Shown piece by piece: positions 1 to 9,580 of a stretch of 64,000 bases of DNA (its first letter is position 1; each line of letters begins with the position of its first letter). The DNA is from Lepidostoma basale. Lineage: Eukaryota; Arthropoda; Insecta; Trichoptera; Lepidostomatidae. The position numbers and the translations under genes are program-made. Location of the stretch: positions 3,247,501 through 3,311,500 of the forward strand of contig JAHDVF020000240.1 of the NCBI GenBank assembly GCA_022606425.2, in the 5' to 3' direction. The notes beneath the pieces are model-generated. The model was given only the letters and a program-made list of their open reading frames with translations. It made no database searches and had not been told where the DNA came from.

Positions 1-209
1 ATGATCCTTTCATTATTTTGTTCATAACACCATCATTTGCACCGCATTCACTTCTTATATTTTCATTCGACACTCTATCATACACAGAGTATCCACACAT
101 TCGTCTAAGAGATCTCATTTCTACTGCATTTATTCTACTTTCATCCTTCTTTTGCAAGTTCCATGCTTCGCTTCCATACATAAGGGTCGGTAGATGAACA
201 CCATTTAAC
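1..209 (-). mobile_element. LINE-A1 fragment, middle part of C-terminal domain
   Basis: The minus strand reads as the region just after the reverse transcriptase of LINE-A, with motifs LPTLMYGSEAW, NAVEMRSLRRMCGYSVYDR and ENIRSECGAND. It is cut by the window edge on the 3' side and ends on the 5' side at the usual LINE-A truncation zone (NGVLLPTLMYGS). One of many dead copies here. Confidence 0.85.
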
Positions 210-212
210 AAC

Positions 213-330
213 TTTAGTTAGTAAGTAAGTTAAATAATGAATGAAAAAGTCTGTTTTCTAGAAGTTTCATCATATTTCATGGGAGTGACATGTTTCGCTT
301 GTCGAAGGCATTATCAAAAATTAATAATAA
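213..330 (-). mobile_element. HH2 element with decayed hammerhead motif
   Basis: HH2 copy. The ribozyme-like core lies at 287-317 on the minus strand: TTGATAA, a bulged GC/TT stem II, GAA, palindromic ACATGT, then C. Downstream is the HH2 body with CTTCTAGAAAACAGAC. The first core box differs from the hammerhead consensus, as in most HH2 copies. Confidence 0.65.
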
Positions 331-354
331 TTATAACTTAAACATTTTATGAGG

Positions 355-590
355 ATTAATTGTATCTTAATAGAGACGAATATGTAAATTGTTTGGAAAC
401 AGAATATGGTAGTCGAGGCTTTTACAGGACTTATGACCTGTCATTGGTTGGGTTAACCGATCACTAACAACATTCCCCATTCCTACCTTCTTATGACACA
501 GCGTTTGACAAATTTTTGGAACTTGTATATATGCTACTATTTTTAATAACTTCACATTTTTGTACACTAACGCCATCTATTAAGATAATT
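355..590 (+). repeat. R1 dispersed repeat, copy 1
   Basis: Shares long stretches with 44872-45052 (opposite strand) and 61985-62310, for example GGACTTATGACCTGTCATTG, GGTTGGGTTAA and GACAAATTTTTGGAA. No coding potential or terminal inverted repeats seen; class unknown. Confidence 0.75.
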
Positions 591-947
591 TGTATTTGTA
601 TACAAAAAAAAAACAAAAACATTTTGTGATTATTTACCGTCTAGGAACTTCGCGTATTTCTATACAGTTATTTGTATAATACAACGTTAAACCACGAACG
701 TGCTGCTTGTCAGTATATCGGTATGCGTGTTTTAAACCATCCAGTTGTATTCGAGTGTAATATATTAAAAAGTATTGGCTGCCTATCAAAATGTCAAAGT
801 TTGGTACGTCGCGTAGGTCGAAATGAAAACAGAATAACGCTTAAAATAAAATATTATACATACTCGTATATGTACGTGATATTACCCTGTTTTTTTGTTT
901 TAATAAGAAGTGCGCATTGAACGTTTGATTTCTTCTTCTTTGGTATC

Positions 948-1324
948 TTACTCTGTGTATAATAGAGAGTGTCGAATGAAAATATAAGAAGTGAATGCGG
1001 TGCGAATGATTGTGTTATGGACAAAATAATGAAAGGATCATTAAGATGGTTTGGACATATGGAAAGAATGAATGAAGAAATAGTGATAAAAAAATTATAT
1101 GTTAATGATGTAAATGGAACCAGAAATAGAAGAAGACCAAGGAAAACGTGGCACGTGGAAAAAATTGAATGTCGGCCATGTGAGGAGTCAGAGAAATCGA
1201 CGCGCGTGCATGACACGATGTATGAATGTTGAGGAATCGAGAGAAATATGTCAGTAAAGAAAAGTGGGCAGTCCATTCTTTCTGCCTACCCCTTCGGAGA
1301 GACGGCGTGATGGTTAGTTAGTTA
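948..1324 (+). mobile_element. LINE-A1, 5'-truncated copy with TTAG tail
   Basis: Reads SNENIRSECGANDCVMDKI, LRWFGHMERMNEE, YVNDVNGTRNR and ends in a TTAG-repeat tail after the conserved GGCGTGATGG. Frameshifts break the frame after KTWH. Its 3' tail abuts the 3' tail of the next LINE-C on the other strand, so the two LINEs lie tail to tail. Confidence 0.88.
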
Positions 1325-1895
1325 TCTTCTTCTTCTTCTTCCTTTTAGTTTAGGTCGTATGACCTATTTGTGACGGTCAACTGTCCTGGGATGATGATGT
1401 CCAGCCATCTCTCCATCTCTTTAGCGGCCTACCTGGTAATCTCTTGCTGCTTGGGTTTTCATCTTTAATGCATTCTCCATGCGGTCCACGTGGTCTCTCC
1501 AAAAACGCCTTCTGTTTTTTCCCCAACTCACTATGTCCTCAACACCACAGACAGACCTTATCGTTTCATTTCTGATTCGATCTTTGAGGGTTTTGCCTGC
1601 GGTGGAGCGTAGGGTTCGCATTTTGCTACTCTAAGAAGCTTCTTATTTCTATTTGTATCAACTCTGACCTATTTTTCATACATCATGATGGGGCGAACGC
1701 ATGCCTTGTATATCTTGACTTGACTTTCGGTTAGCATGTATTTGTTCCTCCATATGGTGTCGCGCAAGCAGCTAGCCACGGCTGTCGCTTTGTTGGTTTG
1801 TGCTCGCACCTCGTTATATAGGTCCCTGTAGCTACCGATCTCTATGCCTAGGTAAGTGAATCGCATGACTTGCTCAATAGGTATGAAATGTATTT
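1325..1895 (-). mobile_element. LINE-C, 5'-truncated copy with GAA tail
   Basis: The minus strand gives two frames of one LINE C-terminal region: VMRFTYLGIEIGSYRDLYNE then NKYMLTESQVKIYKACVRP (end of reverse transcriptase), and MRTLRSTAGKTLKDRIRNE then RRFWRDHVDRMENA. The element ends in a GAA-repeat tail, seen as CTTCTTCTTCTT at its low-coordinate edge. Broken frames make it a dead copy. Confidence 0.88.
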
Positions 1896-2534
1896 TTAAA
1901 ATATAAACGAGTGTTTTATCATACAAAATAATTAAATAATTGTGGCCCACAATTTGAGAATTTGCGATAGCACGTCGCGTGTCAACATGACCAAAACTTT
2001 GGAAATGACTGCGATACATATGGTATTAACAGTCTCACGAAAGCGTATGGTGTATTGCTGGATATTTTAATAATCATGGCGATTAATCAAGGATACGTTT
2101 TTATGTTATTCTATCGACCGCGATCCGAGGATACACATAAAGTAAATATTCTCATGTATAAGCATCGATAAAATCATTAATCAAATAAAAAAAACTGATT
2201 CAATATTGTAAATAGTGGCATATTTCAAATATAGTAAGGTCATTCGAATTTCAAAACAATTGATAGCTTTAATGCCTTCAGATATTCCGATGATCCAAAT
2301 ATCAACAAATAGGCGATAAATCTTTCAGAAGCCGAATTTTCTGCGAGATTTTGTTTGGGAAACATCTGTTACGGCGGCGTAATAACATAGATACACTCGA
2401 ATTGGTTGGGTGCCATAAAGTATGCAACTTGAGAATAAATTATCTGTTTACGTAAGCAGAAATCTTGCGTCTAATAAATTAAAGAAAAAATAATAACCGC
2501 GTGTTTCAAAATAACAATAATTTTTTTTTAATAC
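1896..2534. other. No gene recognised
   Basis: AT-rich sequence with no convincing ORF, RNA motif or repeat that I can match elsewhere in the window. Confidence 0.5.
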
Positions 2535-2595
2535 GAACTAATCATCACGCCTTCTTTCTGAAGGGGTGGCCAGAAAGAATAGACTCCAGGGGTCC
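2535..2595 (-). mobile_element. LINE-A 3' end stub
   Basis: Carries the LINE-A terminal signature on the minus strand (TTCTGGCC, CCTTCAGAAAGAAGGCG, TGATGATTAG), with the tail worn down. Only the last 60 or so bases of the element remain. Confidence 0.6.
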
Positions 2596-2757
2596 AGAGA
2601 CAAATGGGGGGCGTTATGACAGTCAAGGGGCGCGGCCATGTCGTATCTATTTAAGAAATTAATAGCGAAATTATTTAAAAATACTATTTTCATGAATAAA
2701 CATTTTTTCTTTATGTTTAAATATCGCATATCGCTTGGAGCGCACTAGACTGGTCCC

Positions 2758-2835
2758 CTATGGGTGGAAAGAAAAAGCGAGGCAAACCCAGAGCCACCTG
2801 GAGAGGAACCCTGCAGGACGAGGTTAAGACAGTAA
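2758..2835 (+). mobile_element. LINE C-terminal fragment
   Basis: Short frame GGKKKRGKPRATWRGTLQDE has the basic GRPxxTW pattern common to the C-terminal tails of insect LINEs. It matches none of the other LINE families in the window exactly. Confidence 0.55.
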
Positions 2836-2841
2836 TCCCCT

Positions 2842-2925
2842 TCTTTCGCTTCATCAATATTAATACATCGTGTCATGCACGCGAGTCAATTTATCTGACT
2901 CCTCATGAGGCAGATATTCTTCTTA
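2842..2925 (-). mobile_element. LINE-A1, 3' piece of a split copy
   Basis: Minus-strand LINE-A segment around RACMTRCIN, interrupted by the LINE-B copy that follows; the other piece of the same LINE-A lies at 3291-3385. Confidence 0.7.
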
Positions 2926-3290
2926 TTCTGCTTCCTTATTGTAGACCTATGTGATCTGTTCTCCAGAGTGTTGCTCCTCCTGTGAGGTAGATTCCCAGAT
3001 GTCCTTTCATCTTTTAGGAGGTTTTCCACAAGGATGAGTCCCATGAGACTGATTATGCAATGCAATATAGGGGAGTCTGGTGGTGTGTATTTTTTTAACA
3101 TGACCATACCAGTCCCTTTTTTGCTGTCTGCTCCATCTTATAATATCCTCAACCTCACATATCTCTGTTATTCTGGTGTTCCTCACGCGATCTCTCAGTG
3201 TCTTGCCTGCTATCGTCCTCAGTGTCTTCATTTCGGAAGTCCTCAAAACTCGTTTGGTCCTTACTGTGTCTGTGTGTTACAATTAATACA
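2926..3290 (-). mobile_element. LINE-B, 5'-truncated copy nested in LINE-A
   Basis: Minus-strand frames read TSEMKTLRTIAGKTLRDRVR, ICEVEDIIRWSRQQKRDWYG and HNQSHGTHPCGKPPKR, the post-RT domain of LINE-B, split by a frameshift. The 3' end matches the other LINE-B copies (GACCTATGTGATCTGTTCTC region). LINE-A sequence flanks it on both sides in the same orientation, so it probably inserted into an older LINE-A. Confidence 0.85.
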
Positions 3291-3385
3291 GGATTTATTT
3301 TATCTTCCTCTATATCTAGTTCCATTAACATCGTACACATATATTTTATGACCATTCTTTCTTCATTAATTCTTTTAACAACCTT
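3291..3385 (-). mobile_element. LINE-A1, 5' piece of a split copy
   Basis: Minus-strand remnant of ERMVKKIYVNDVNGTRNRG, degraded, continuing the piece at 2842-2925 across the LINE-B insertion. Confidence 0.6.
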
Positions 3386-3389
3386 TTAA

Positions 3390-3520
3390 GATATTAATTT
3401 CATTTTTTTAATGTTAGTGTTGTGTATACAAAGTATATAAAAAAGAAAAAGACAAATAAAACATTTACCTCACAAAGTATGGCGAACATAGAAGAAATTA
3501 TAAAATTAATTTAAAACGCG
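3390..3520 (+). mobile_element. HH1 element, 3' body without ribozyme
   Basis: Shows the HH1 body (AGTGTTGTGTATACAAAGTA, AAAAAGAAAAAGACAAAT, TATGGCGAACATAGAAGAA) shared with copies near 9500, 13700, 24950, 41000 and 51780. The hammerhead part is missing. Confidence 0.7.
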
Positions 3521-4257
3521 AACAGTTAATCAAAGGAAGCTTTGTTGTGTTAGTAAACCATGTTTTCTGATACTTTGACACGTGTGGGAAGAAAATGGCA
3601 ACACGTGGAAACGATTCCAGGGGTCAGAAGCTTTCAATTGTTCACGCGTACCAAACTGTTTCACAATATACCAAACTACATCCTCATTCCTTTTAACTTT
3701 TCGCTTTGTATTGTGTAAACAATACAAATATTCCGTATGTCCGTTAGGCGCTTTATTCACATAATGTTATAGCAAACTTATCTGGAAACGGATGGAGCAT
3801 ACTGCTGTCGTAGGATATCAGATAATAAATATGACGCCTTGTTACCATTACAGAATTATATAGAATCTGAGTAACACGAGGGTATTGTGATTATTTTTAT
3901 AGTTTAGCTTGTAAATATAACAGATTTTGTTTTGTAAATACACATTGTTTATAATTATTATCATAATTTAAGCCCGCCGCTTTACAGATTTCTCAACTAT
4001 TTATAATCCATTCATAAACCGACTAAAATACGACTACAAGAAAACTGAATTATATTAAAAATTTCTTCGAGTTTCGTCTTCGTAAACTCGTAAACTCACA
4101 GTGAATTAATTTAAAAAAAAACTTTGCGCAATTTTTAAAACTCAAAACTTAATTTACAACGAAGCGGTTAAAGACGATCCTAGCCCTATTATATTTATGA
4201 TCCAATAACTTAAATAAAAACCGTTTTTCGTACATAAATAATCAAAATAGAATATAA
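3521..4257. other. No gene recognised
   Basis: Short ORFs only, with no family signature. I see no RNA gene or repeat match. Confidence 0.5.
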
Positions 4258-4327
4258 TTCTAAAAACTGAGAATTAAACACATTTAAAACGTTGTATAAA
4301 ACCACTTTATTTTGAGTCAGGAGCGCC

Positions 4328-4359
4328 AACCGGTTTCACTCTGTAACGAGCTTCTTCAG
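4328..4359 (-). ncRNA. Hammerhead-like ribozyme motif, family HH7
   Basis: Core CTGAAGA, extra A, stem II GCTC/GAGT with a GTTACA loop, GAA, self-complementary ACCGGT, then T. Stem I pairs GCC before the core with GGC after the cleavage position. Confidence 0.75.
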
Positions 4360-4393
4360 GGCTATACACAAACTGATGTACGAGTATATAGCC

Positions 4394-4428
4394 CTGACGA
4401 AACTCGTTACAGAGTGAAACCAGCTGGC
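4394..4428 (+). ncRNA. Hammerhead-like motif, family HH7, partner copy
   Basis: Core CTGACGA, extra A, stem II ACTC/GAGT, GAA, then ACCAGCTGG in place of ACCGGT. Opposed to the motif at 4328-4359; the changed stem III is still self-complementary in its centre. Confidence 0.65.
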
Positions 4429-4526
4429 GCTCCCGACTGAAATAATGTGGTTTTATACAACGTTTTAAAAGTGTTAAATTCTAATTTTAAATATATCAAA
4501 CCATCAAGTAATAGCTTCTTTCCTTA

Positions 4527-4820
4527 TTCTTCTTCTTCTTCTTTTAATAGATCTGACGATCAGTGACACAGAAATCATATCTCATCGGATGATGAGATCC
4601 AGCTGTCCCTCCATCTCTTAGGCGGTCTTCCAGGTGGGCGGTGTCCGGAAGGGATTTCATAAGCGGCTGTATATGCGAGTCTGTCACCATCCATTCGGGC
4701 TACATGGTCCCTCCAGTATCTTCTTCTGGATCTACTCCACTGAACGATATCCTCTATTTCGCAGGTTTTTCTTATGTCTGCGTTGCGGACACGATCTCGG
4801 AGGGTTTTTCCAGTAATTAA
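4527..4820 (-). mobile_element. LINE-C variant, 5'-truncated copy with GAA tail
   Basis: Minus strand reads ITGKTLRDRVRNADIRKTCE, IEDIVQWSRSRRRYWRDHVA and PSGHRPPGRPPKRWRDSW in one frame. The tail is a GAA repeat. The frame is open through this fragment but lacks the catalytic RT part. Confidence 0.87.
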
Positions 4821-4869
4821 CTTCTTTCCAAAGAATATAATTATTGTTTCTTGGAAAATAATGTCCATT

Positions 4870-5040
4870 AAAAAACTACTAATAGGAATATAAACGTATG
4901 TTTTCTAGAATTTTAATAATATTTTATGGGAAGGACATGTTTTTCCTTGCAAAAGCATTATTAAATAAGTAATAATGCAAGACGAAACATGTTATCGCCT
5001 TAAAATATATTTTTTTTATAAAACAGAGTTTTCAAGAGTT
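4870..5040. mobile_element. HH2 collapsed inverted pair
   Basis: Left minus-strand core remnant at 4934-4964 (ACATGT, then TTTTCC instead of TTTCG) faces a plus-strand remnant around 4971-4993 (GACGAAACATGT). Stem II is lost on the right side. HH2 body sequence TTTTCTAGAA flanks it. Confidence 0.6.
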
Positions 5041-5169
5041 CTCAAGAGTCTTCCTGTGAAGTCGATTCCCAGCTGTTTCATCTATTTGTTTGTCTGTCCG
5101 GGGGTGATCTACGCATTAAGTTTAACAAAAGTTGAAATTGAAGGTTTTTGTGGAGTCTAAAAATAGTTA

Positions 5170-5325
5170 ACTTATTAACTAACTAACCAAAACGCCGTTT
5201 CCCCGAAAGTTTAGACAGAGAGGATAAATCGCCACCAACACCGCGCTAACCTGAAATATTTTTCTTCTGAGTTTCCTCTTTTTTCATATATCGTAACATG
5301 CACGCTCGTCAATTTTTCCAACTTA
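5170..5325 (-). mobile_element. LINE-A3 3' end, decayed
   Basis: Begins with the AACTAACTAACC tail complement and the GGCGTTTTGG end signature, then degraded LINE-A3 sequence with AACATGCACGCTCGTC. Heavily mutated. Confidence 0.65.
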
Positions 5326-6091
5326 TAAATGTAGCCGCGTTTTAATAATTAATTTATTTGGTAACAAATAGTTTTTCTTCTTTCATATAATGCATTCTAC
5401 ATCACTTTAAATTAAGGATTCAAAATTAAATAATTAATTGAAAACGTATTTTCACAATACTTTCTTGAACTTTTCACAAATATTTTGTAACAATTTTGTG
5501 AGGCCAAGGCGTATTCTTTATATGATCTTCAAAATAATGAGATATTTTCTGATCATCTTGGTGATTGGATATTAAATTCTGTAACCATTGATTTAAATCC
5601 TTGCAAAATAAATTTAGTGAGAATTCAATGTTTTCAAAAACTTATTAAAATATATTTATGAATGTGTCTGGATCCGCGGTTGGGAGCATCTGTTCATCTG
5701 TACCATCGACACATGCCAAAGTGTACCGGAAAACATTAGCATAGTCACTCCTCCTCCGACAATTCGCGTTTGTCAGAACATCGCCACTTTCGAGTGAGAA
5801 AAAACACAAGTGTTTACGTTGGGCGTATGTGCTAATATATCGATATGAGATTTTCACACGAAGCAACTATGTTTTCTGCGGCTCCCATATGCCGGATGGA
5901 AGTGATCAAGAGCTAAGTTTTATGTAGTTCAGAACAGACCTCGTTTGAAATACCCCCCTTCAACAAATGCATTAAAAAATATAATGTATTATGGTGAATA
6001 ATTTGCTTTAATTAGAACGTTTTTATGGCAATCGCCAATATGTTTAGATATTAAGATTGTGTTCACGCATATAATGGGCGAATTCTAAAAC
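5326..6091. other. No gene recognised
   Basis: The stretch 5650-5900 is less AT-rich and has a 73-codon minus-strand ORF with no motif I know. The rest is AT-rich and featureless. Confidence 0.45.
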
Positions 6092-6358
6092 ATTAACTAA
6101 CTAACTAACCATTTCGTAGTAGGCAGAAATAATGTACAGTCATACTGTTCTTTCCTGATATACTTCTCTCAATTACTAAACATTCATGCATCGTGTCATG
6201 CACGCAAATCGATTTCTCATATTCCTCATCTAACCGACATTCAATATTTGATTTGATTATGCAATATTTTTCTCTATTTCTAGTTCCGTTTACATAGTTA
6301 AAACATACTTTATTTACATTTTTCATTTATTCTTTCCATGTGTTCAAACTTAATGATC
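6092..6358 (-). mobile_element. LINE-A1, 3' part of a copy split by HH8
   Basis: Starts with the AACTAACTAACC tail complement and carries decayed NDVNGTRNRE and TRCMNVEE regions. The LINE continues at 6522 after the HH8 insertion. Confidence 0.8.
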
Positions 6359-6521
6359 CATTTATTTAATTTTAGATAAACTTAAGGCGTTAACACTGTG
6401 AAACTCCATAATACGTATTTTTATGAATTAAAACACTGTTTTTTCCACTTTTGAGTTTATTTTTCTCGACATGTTTCGAAGGCTTACACATTCATCATCG
6501 GGAGAACGATAAAAACTCCTG
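6359..6521 (-). mobile_element. HH8 element inserted in LINE-A
   Basis: About 160 nt lie between two LINE-A halves and so define an HH8 insertion. Read on the minus strand, it starts about 20 nt before the hammerhead core and ends after the shared 3' signature CACAGTGTTAACGCCTTAA. TGATCC on one side and TGATTC on the other may be a short target duplication. Confidence 0.75.
6468..6501 (-). ncRNA. Hammerhead-like ribozyme motif, family HH8
   Basis: Core CCGATGA, extra T, stem II GAATG/CCTTC with one mismatch, GAA, palindromic ACATGT, then C. Stem I pairs TTCTC with GAGAA (5 bp). The second core base is C rather than the usual T. Confidence 0.7.
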
Positions 6522-6597
6522 ATTCTTTTATTATTTTGTTTGTAACACTTTCATTTGCACTGCATTTTTTTCTTTCATGCACTTCTTATATTTCACG
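6522..6597 (-). mobile_element. LINE-A1, 5' part of the split copy
   Basis: Decayed minus-strand SECGANDG and NKIMKGS regions, continuing the LINE-A at 6092-6358. Confidence 0.65.
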
Positions 6598-6790
6598 TAA
6601 ATTACCTTAATTACTGTTCCTTTAACTCGTTTATATAAACAACAACGCGTTTGATTTTCGCTACAATTGATTTAGATATGTCAAAAACATGTAATTCACA
6701 CAAATTGTAATAAAACTTCTAGAAAACAGACGTCCATTCGTGCTATTTTTTATATGGAGTTTAACATCATTGATCAAGTAAAAATTATAT
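6598..6790 (+). mobile_element. HH2 element with promoter-like 5' region
   Basis: Order: conserved ACGTAAATTACC leader, TATA-like TTTATATAAAC at about 6630-6640, CGCGTTTGATTTTCGCTAC, a decayed ribozyme region at 6667-6691 that keeps ACATGT but lost GAAA, then the HH2 body with CTTCTAGAAAACAGACG and the 3' end TTTAACATCATTG. The same leader precedes other HH2 copies at 42452 and 54710. Confidence 0.72.
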
Positions 6791-6997
6791 AATAACAAAC
6801 ATCATTCTATATTACCAGGAACGCATGAGATGTGATTCAACCTTTGAAATACGAGATACTCTCTAGAGTCAAGAGTATTTGTCTTCTGAACGTACTTTCA
6901 CTAATATAATATTACAATGGGAGTGATTTTTTTCTAGGACATTAACAAATACATTTAGAAAGTAAGAAATTAGATGTGATCATCACGCGTTATATAT

Positions 6998-7532
6998 TCT
7001 TCTTCTTCTTCTTCTGTTATATTTAGGACTGTGTCCTGTTATTTCTCGGAGCCTATTCCTGGGATGCAGATATCCAACTGTCTCGCAATCTTTTAGGTGG
7101 TCTTCCTGCAGGTCAATTTCGTGTTGGTTCTTTATTTGCGGCTATATTTATCACTCTTTCAGAACATGCTCTTTCCACATGATCTCTTCAGCATCGTCTT
7201 ATCAGTCTTCCCCATCGCACGACATCTTCTACATTGCAGATATTTCTTATTACAGAATTTCTTATTCTGTCTCGGAGTGTCGTTCCCGCAACGAATCGGA
7301 GAGTCTTCATTTTTGTAGTTTTTAGGAGACTTTTTATTCTGATGGTGTCAGCTCTCATTTCTATTCCATATGTCATTATAAAACGTACGTATGTCTTGTA
7401 GATTCAAATTTTGCTCTCCTTAAGCATGTTTTTATTTTTCCAAACAGCATTCGTCAAGCAGCCAGCCACAACGGCGGCCCTGTTTGTTAGTTCACTTACT
7501 TCTCCGTAGAGGTCACTGCTGCTTAGCCTTAT
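6998..7532 (-). mobile_element. LINE-C variant with GAA tail
   Basis: Minus-strand frames read SSSDLYGEVSELTNRAAVVA, WKNKNMLKESKI, TYGIEMRADTIRIKSLLK and TKMKTLRFVAGTTLRDRIRN, then VIRNICNVEDVVRWGR. This is the end of a reverse transcriptase and its C-terminal tail, broken by stops. It is the longest LINE-C-type copy of this subtype here. Confidence 0.86.
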
Positions 7533-7879
7533 ATCTGATATGGAGTATTGTGAAAATAACAATGTTTCGAATTCGATCATGGTTCCAATAAAGGACTCGA
7601 GTTCTTGAACCTGGTTCTTCATACCTTCCAAATGGAACGAAGCATCGGCTGTTTGTTGTTTTTGGAAATAAATAAACATTGCGTGCGTTGCGAACATTGA
7701 CAATCGCTGTCGGGCGAAGGGAAACGAATTGAAACTTCAACAGATCATGTAAATAAACCGAAACAAAACATAATTTACATAAGAATAATACTCTGTAAGT
7801 TGCCCAAGTTATCACCACCATCGCTTTAGTGTGTGATGGGCGACGGAAAGAGAGATCAGAGTCAAATAAATACTAATTA
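7533..7879. other. No gene recognised
   Basis: Minus-strand ORFs of up to 102 codons read without known motifs and overlap in two frames. I consider them chance ORFs. Confidence 0.45.
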
Positions 7880-8010
7880 AATAAAACGATGTTTTTTTAC
7901 TACTTCCACTTTTGTCTTTATTTCGACAGCGACCGGTTTCGCTAGGCTCGCTGGCATCGACAGACTGGTGACACTATTGTAAACTTGGTCCTTTATATAT
8001 TATGCATACA
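7880..8010 (-). mobile_element. HH4 element
   Basis: Minus-strand HH4: ribozyme core followed by the body GTCGAAATAAAGACAAAAG and AAACATCGTTTTATTTA. The 5' side extends through TCACCAGT into sequence shared with the copy at 49040. Confidence 0.78.
7931..7963 (-). ncRNA. Hammerhead-like ribozyme motif, family HH4
   Basis: Core CTGTCGA (T where the hammerhead consensus has A), extra T, stem II GCCAG/CTAGC with one mismatch, GAA, ACCGGT, then C. Stem I pairs CAGT with GCTG (one wobble). The core change occurs in every HH4 copy, so it is a family trait. Confidence 0.65.
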
Positions 8011-8167
8011 TATCAGGGGTGGCAAACATTATTCTGTACAAGAAAAGTCTTCAAATATGTATGTTAAATTTACTGAATTTAAATATTGGTATTACAGGTG
8101 ATTCGTATTTAATACAATGGATTTTAAATTTTATTATCGCTGTTATATTAATTAGTTTTATTATACA

Positions 8168-8208
8168 TGTTCCATACATAAACGCTGGGACCAGAACTCC
8201 ATTGTGAA
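8168..8208 (-). mobile_element. LINE-A 5'-edge fragment
   Basis: About 40 nt of the minus-strand HNGVLVPTLMYGS region, the usual upstream end of LINE-A copies. Confidence 0.55.
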
Positions 8209-8325
8209 CTCAGCAAGACGAAACACGTAATTCCCATAAAATAAAATAAAACTAATAGAAAACAAACGTTTTCATTTGAATAAATTCATGAATATTAAGT
8301 TTAATATCATTTTAAATATAATAAT
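8205..8325 (+). mobile_element. HH2 body with partial core
   Basis: Keeps CAAGACGAAACACGTAATTC, then the HH2 body (ATAAAACTAATAGAAAACAA). The first core box and most of stem II are missing. Confidence 0.6.
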
Positions 8326-8329
8326 ATTT

Positions 8330-8560
8330 AAATCAAACGATGTTTTTTAACTACTTTCACTTTTGTCTTTATTCCGACAGCGACCAGTTTAGCTGGCATC
8401 GACAGACCAGTCTGTCGATGCCAGCGGGCCTGCGAAACCGGCCGTGGTCGAAATAAAGACAAATAGGGAAATAGTTAAAAAAAACATCGTTTTATTTATT
8501 TATTATTAAAAATGAACATCCATCAAGAGATTTCAATAAAGTCATTTGATTATTTTTAAT
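8330..8560. mobile_element. HH4 inverted pair
   Basis: Left arm on the minus strand (core remnant 8382-8405 with an internal deletion) faces a plus-strand HH4 copy. Between them GACAGACCAGTCTGTC is itself palindromic. The 3' end of the plus copy reads GAACATCCATCAAGAGATTT, matching the copy near 39660. Confidence 0.78.
8412..8443 (+). ncRNA. Hammerhead-like motif, family HH4
   Basis: Core CTGTCGA, extra T, stem II GCCAGC with partner reduced to CTGC, GAA, ACCGGC, then C. The stem III palindrome is damaged by one base. Confidence 0.55.
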
Positions 8561-8639
8561 ATCATTGTTCAAGGAACAATAAATATAAGTAATAATTTAG
8601 ATGAAAATGAACAACACTGTTTTTATTTTACGTTTATTT

Positions 8640-8745
8640 TACAGTATTAATTAAAAATAAAGTGGAATAAAAACAGTGTTCAATTATATTCCAAATTACA
8701 ATGGAATTCTGAAGTGTTAACGCCTTAACCTTCAATAAAGAAATT
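8640..8745 (+). mobile_element. 3' end shared by HH8 and HH9 elements
   Basis: Ends with GAAGTGTTAACGCCTTAA followed by CTTCAATAAA, the 3' signature seen in several HH8 and HH9 copies. No ribozyme core remains. Confidence 0.55.
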
Positions 8746-8994
8746 AATATTGTTTTGTTATTAAACAAATCATTTTCCCCCTTCTGATGTATTCGATTAA
8801 TATAGAATAACGAGCGGAAGAATGTGAGTGTAAGCAGTGATAAAGGAAAACACCCTTTAGGGCGATGCGCATACTTAAAGCGGTGATGGTGCTAAAGAGG
8901 CTGTGAGCCTCATCTTCGAAGTACAAGAAAATAAGTGTTCCACTGTATTTTTCCAGTAAAATGCTAAACAAAATAACGAACTGCCAAATAAATA
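8746..8994. other. No gene recognised
   Basis: Two overlapping minus-strand ORFs of 85 and 95 codons have no recognisable motif. Part of one runs through a SINE, so they are chance ORFs. Confidence 0.45.
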
Positions 8995-9260
8995 AAATAA
9001 AAGAAAGGCCACCTTTGTGGCAGAGTGGCAAGAGCTATGACCGCCACACCGAGGGTCCCGGGTTCGAAGCCTGGCGATGGCAGTGTGATTCTCAATATGT
9101 ATCACTGAAGAAGGACTGGTTGTCCGAAACATGTCTATGTACTTTTAATATTTTAATATAAGTGTCGTATATACAAAGTATATTTATTTATTTTGTATTT
9201 TTTCCATGAAATTTTATTTTTTTAATAAAAATGTTGTATATAAAGTATTAAAAAAAAATA
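8995..9260 (+). mobile_element. SINE1 tRNA head fused to an HH1 hammerhead element
   Basis: The first 95 nt are the SINE1 head with an A-box-like GTGGCAGAGTGGCAAGAG and a B-box-like GGGTTCGAAGCC. At GCAGTGTGATT the SINE1 match stops and HH1 sequence begins, with its ribozyme core and the body GTATATACAAAGTATA. The order is Pol III-type promoter then ribozyme. Confidence 0.78.
9104..9135 (+). ncRNA. Hammerhead-like ribozyme motif, family HH1
   Basis: Core CTGAAGA, extra A, perfect stem II GGAC/GTCC with a TGGTT loop, GAA, ACATGT, then C. Stem I is weak because the downstream strand differs from other HH1 copies. Confidence 0.72.
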
Positions 9261-9404
9261 AAAAGAGAAATAAAGCTATTATCTTTATAAAATTTATGAT
9301 CTTTTTCAATGAGGTGGTAAGCAAATTTAGAAAAATTGTATTTAATAATTTGCGTAATATTTGTTATAACAAATGCATAAACGTCCCTAAATAAATTTAT
9401 AACA

Positions 9405-9580
9405 TCTGTCAAAACTGATCATATTTGTAAACAATTTTATAATATTTTAAATATGTATCTTTATAATATCACGGAGGAATACCGGTTGTCCGAAACATGT
9501 TTGAATTATTTTTTTAAGTTAGTGTTGTATATACAAAGTATATAAAAAGAAAAAGACAAATTAATAATTTGATGTTGAAA
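9405..9580 (+). mobile_element. HH1 element
   Basis: Contains the HH1 5' region (TTTGTAAACAATTTTATAAT), a ribozyme core at 9472-9501 with first box CGGAGGA and ACATGT, and the body TGTTGTATATACAAAGTATA. Stem II is CCGGTTGTCC-like and imperfect. Confidence 0.72.

Larger units (their letters stand above)
4258..4490. mobile_element. HH7 foldback with two opposed hammerhead motifs
   Basis: Two arms (AAAACGTTGTATAAAACCAC and its complement) face each other, each carrying a hammerhead-like core. The loop between them is about 35 nt. The structure would fold into a long hairpin in DNA or RNA. Confidence 0.75.

Noticed and set aside
3385..3520. TATGGCGAACATAGAAGAA as a conserved host start codon context
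   Set aside because: It recurs at the ends of HH1 copies near 25020 and 41035, so it belongs to the repeat.
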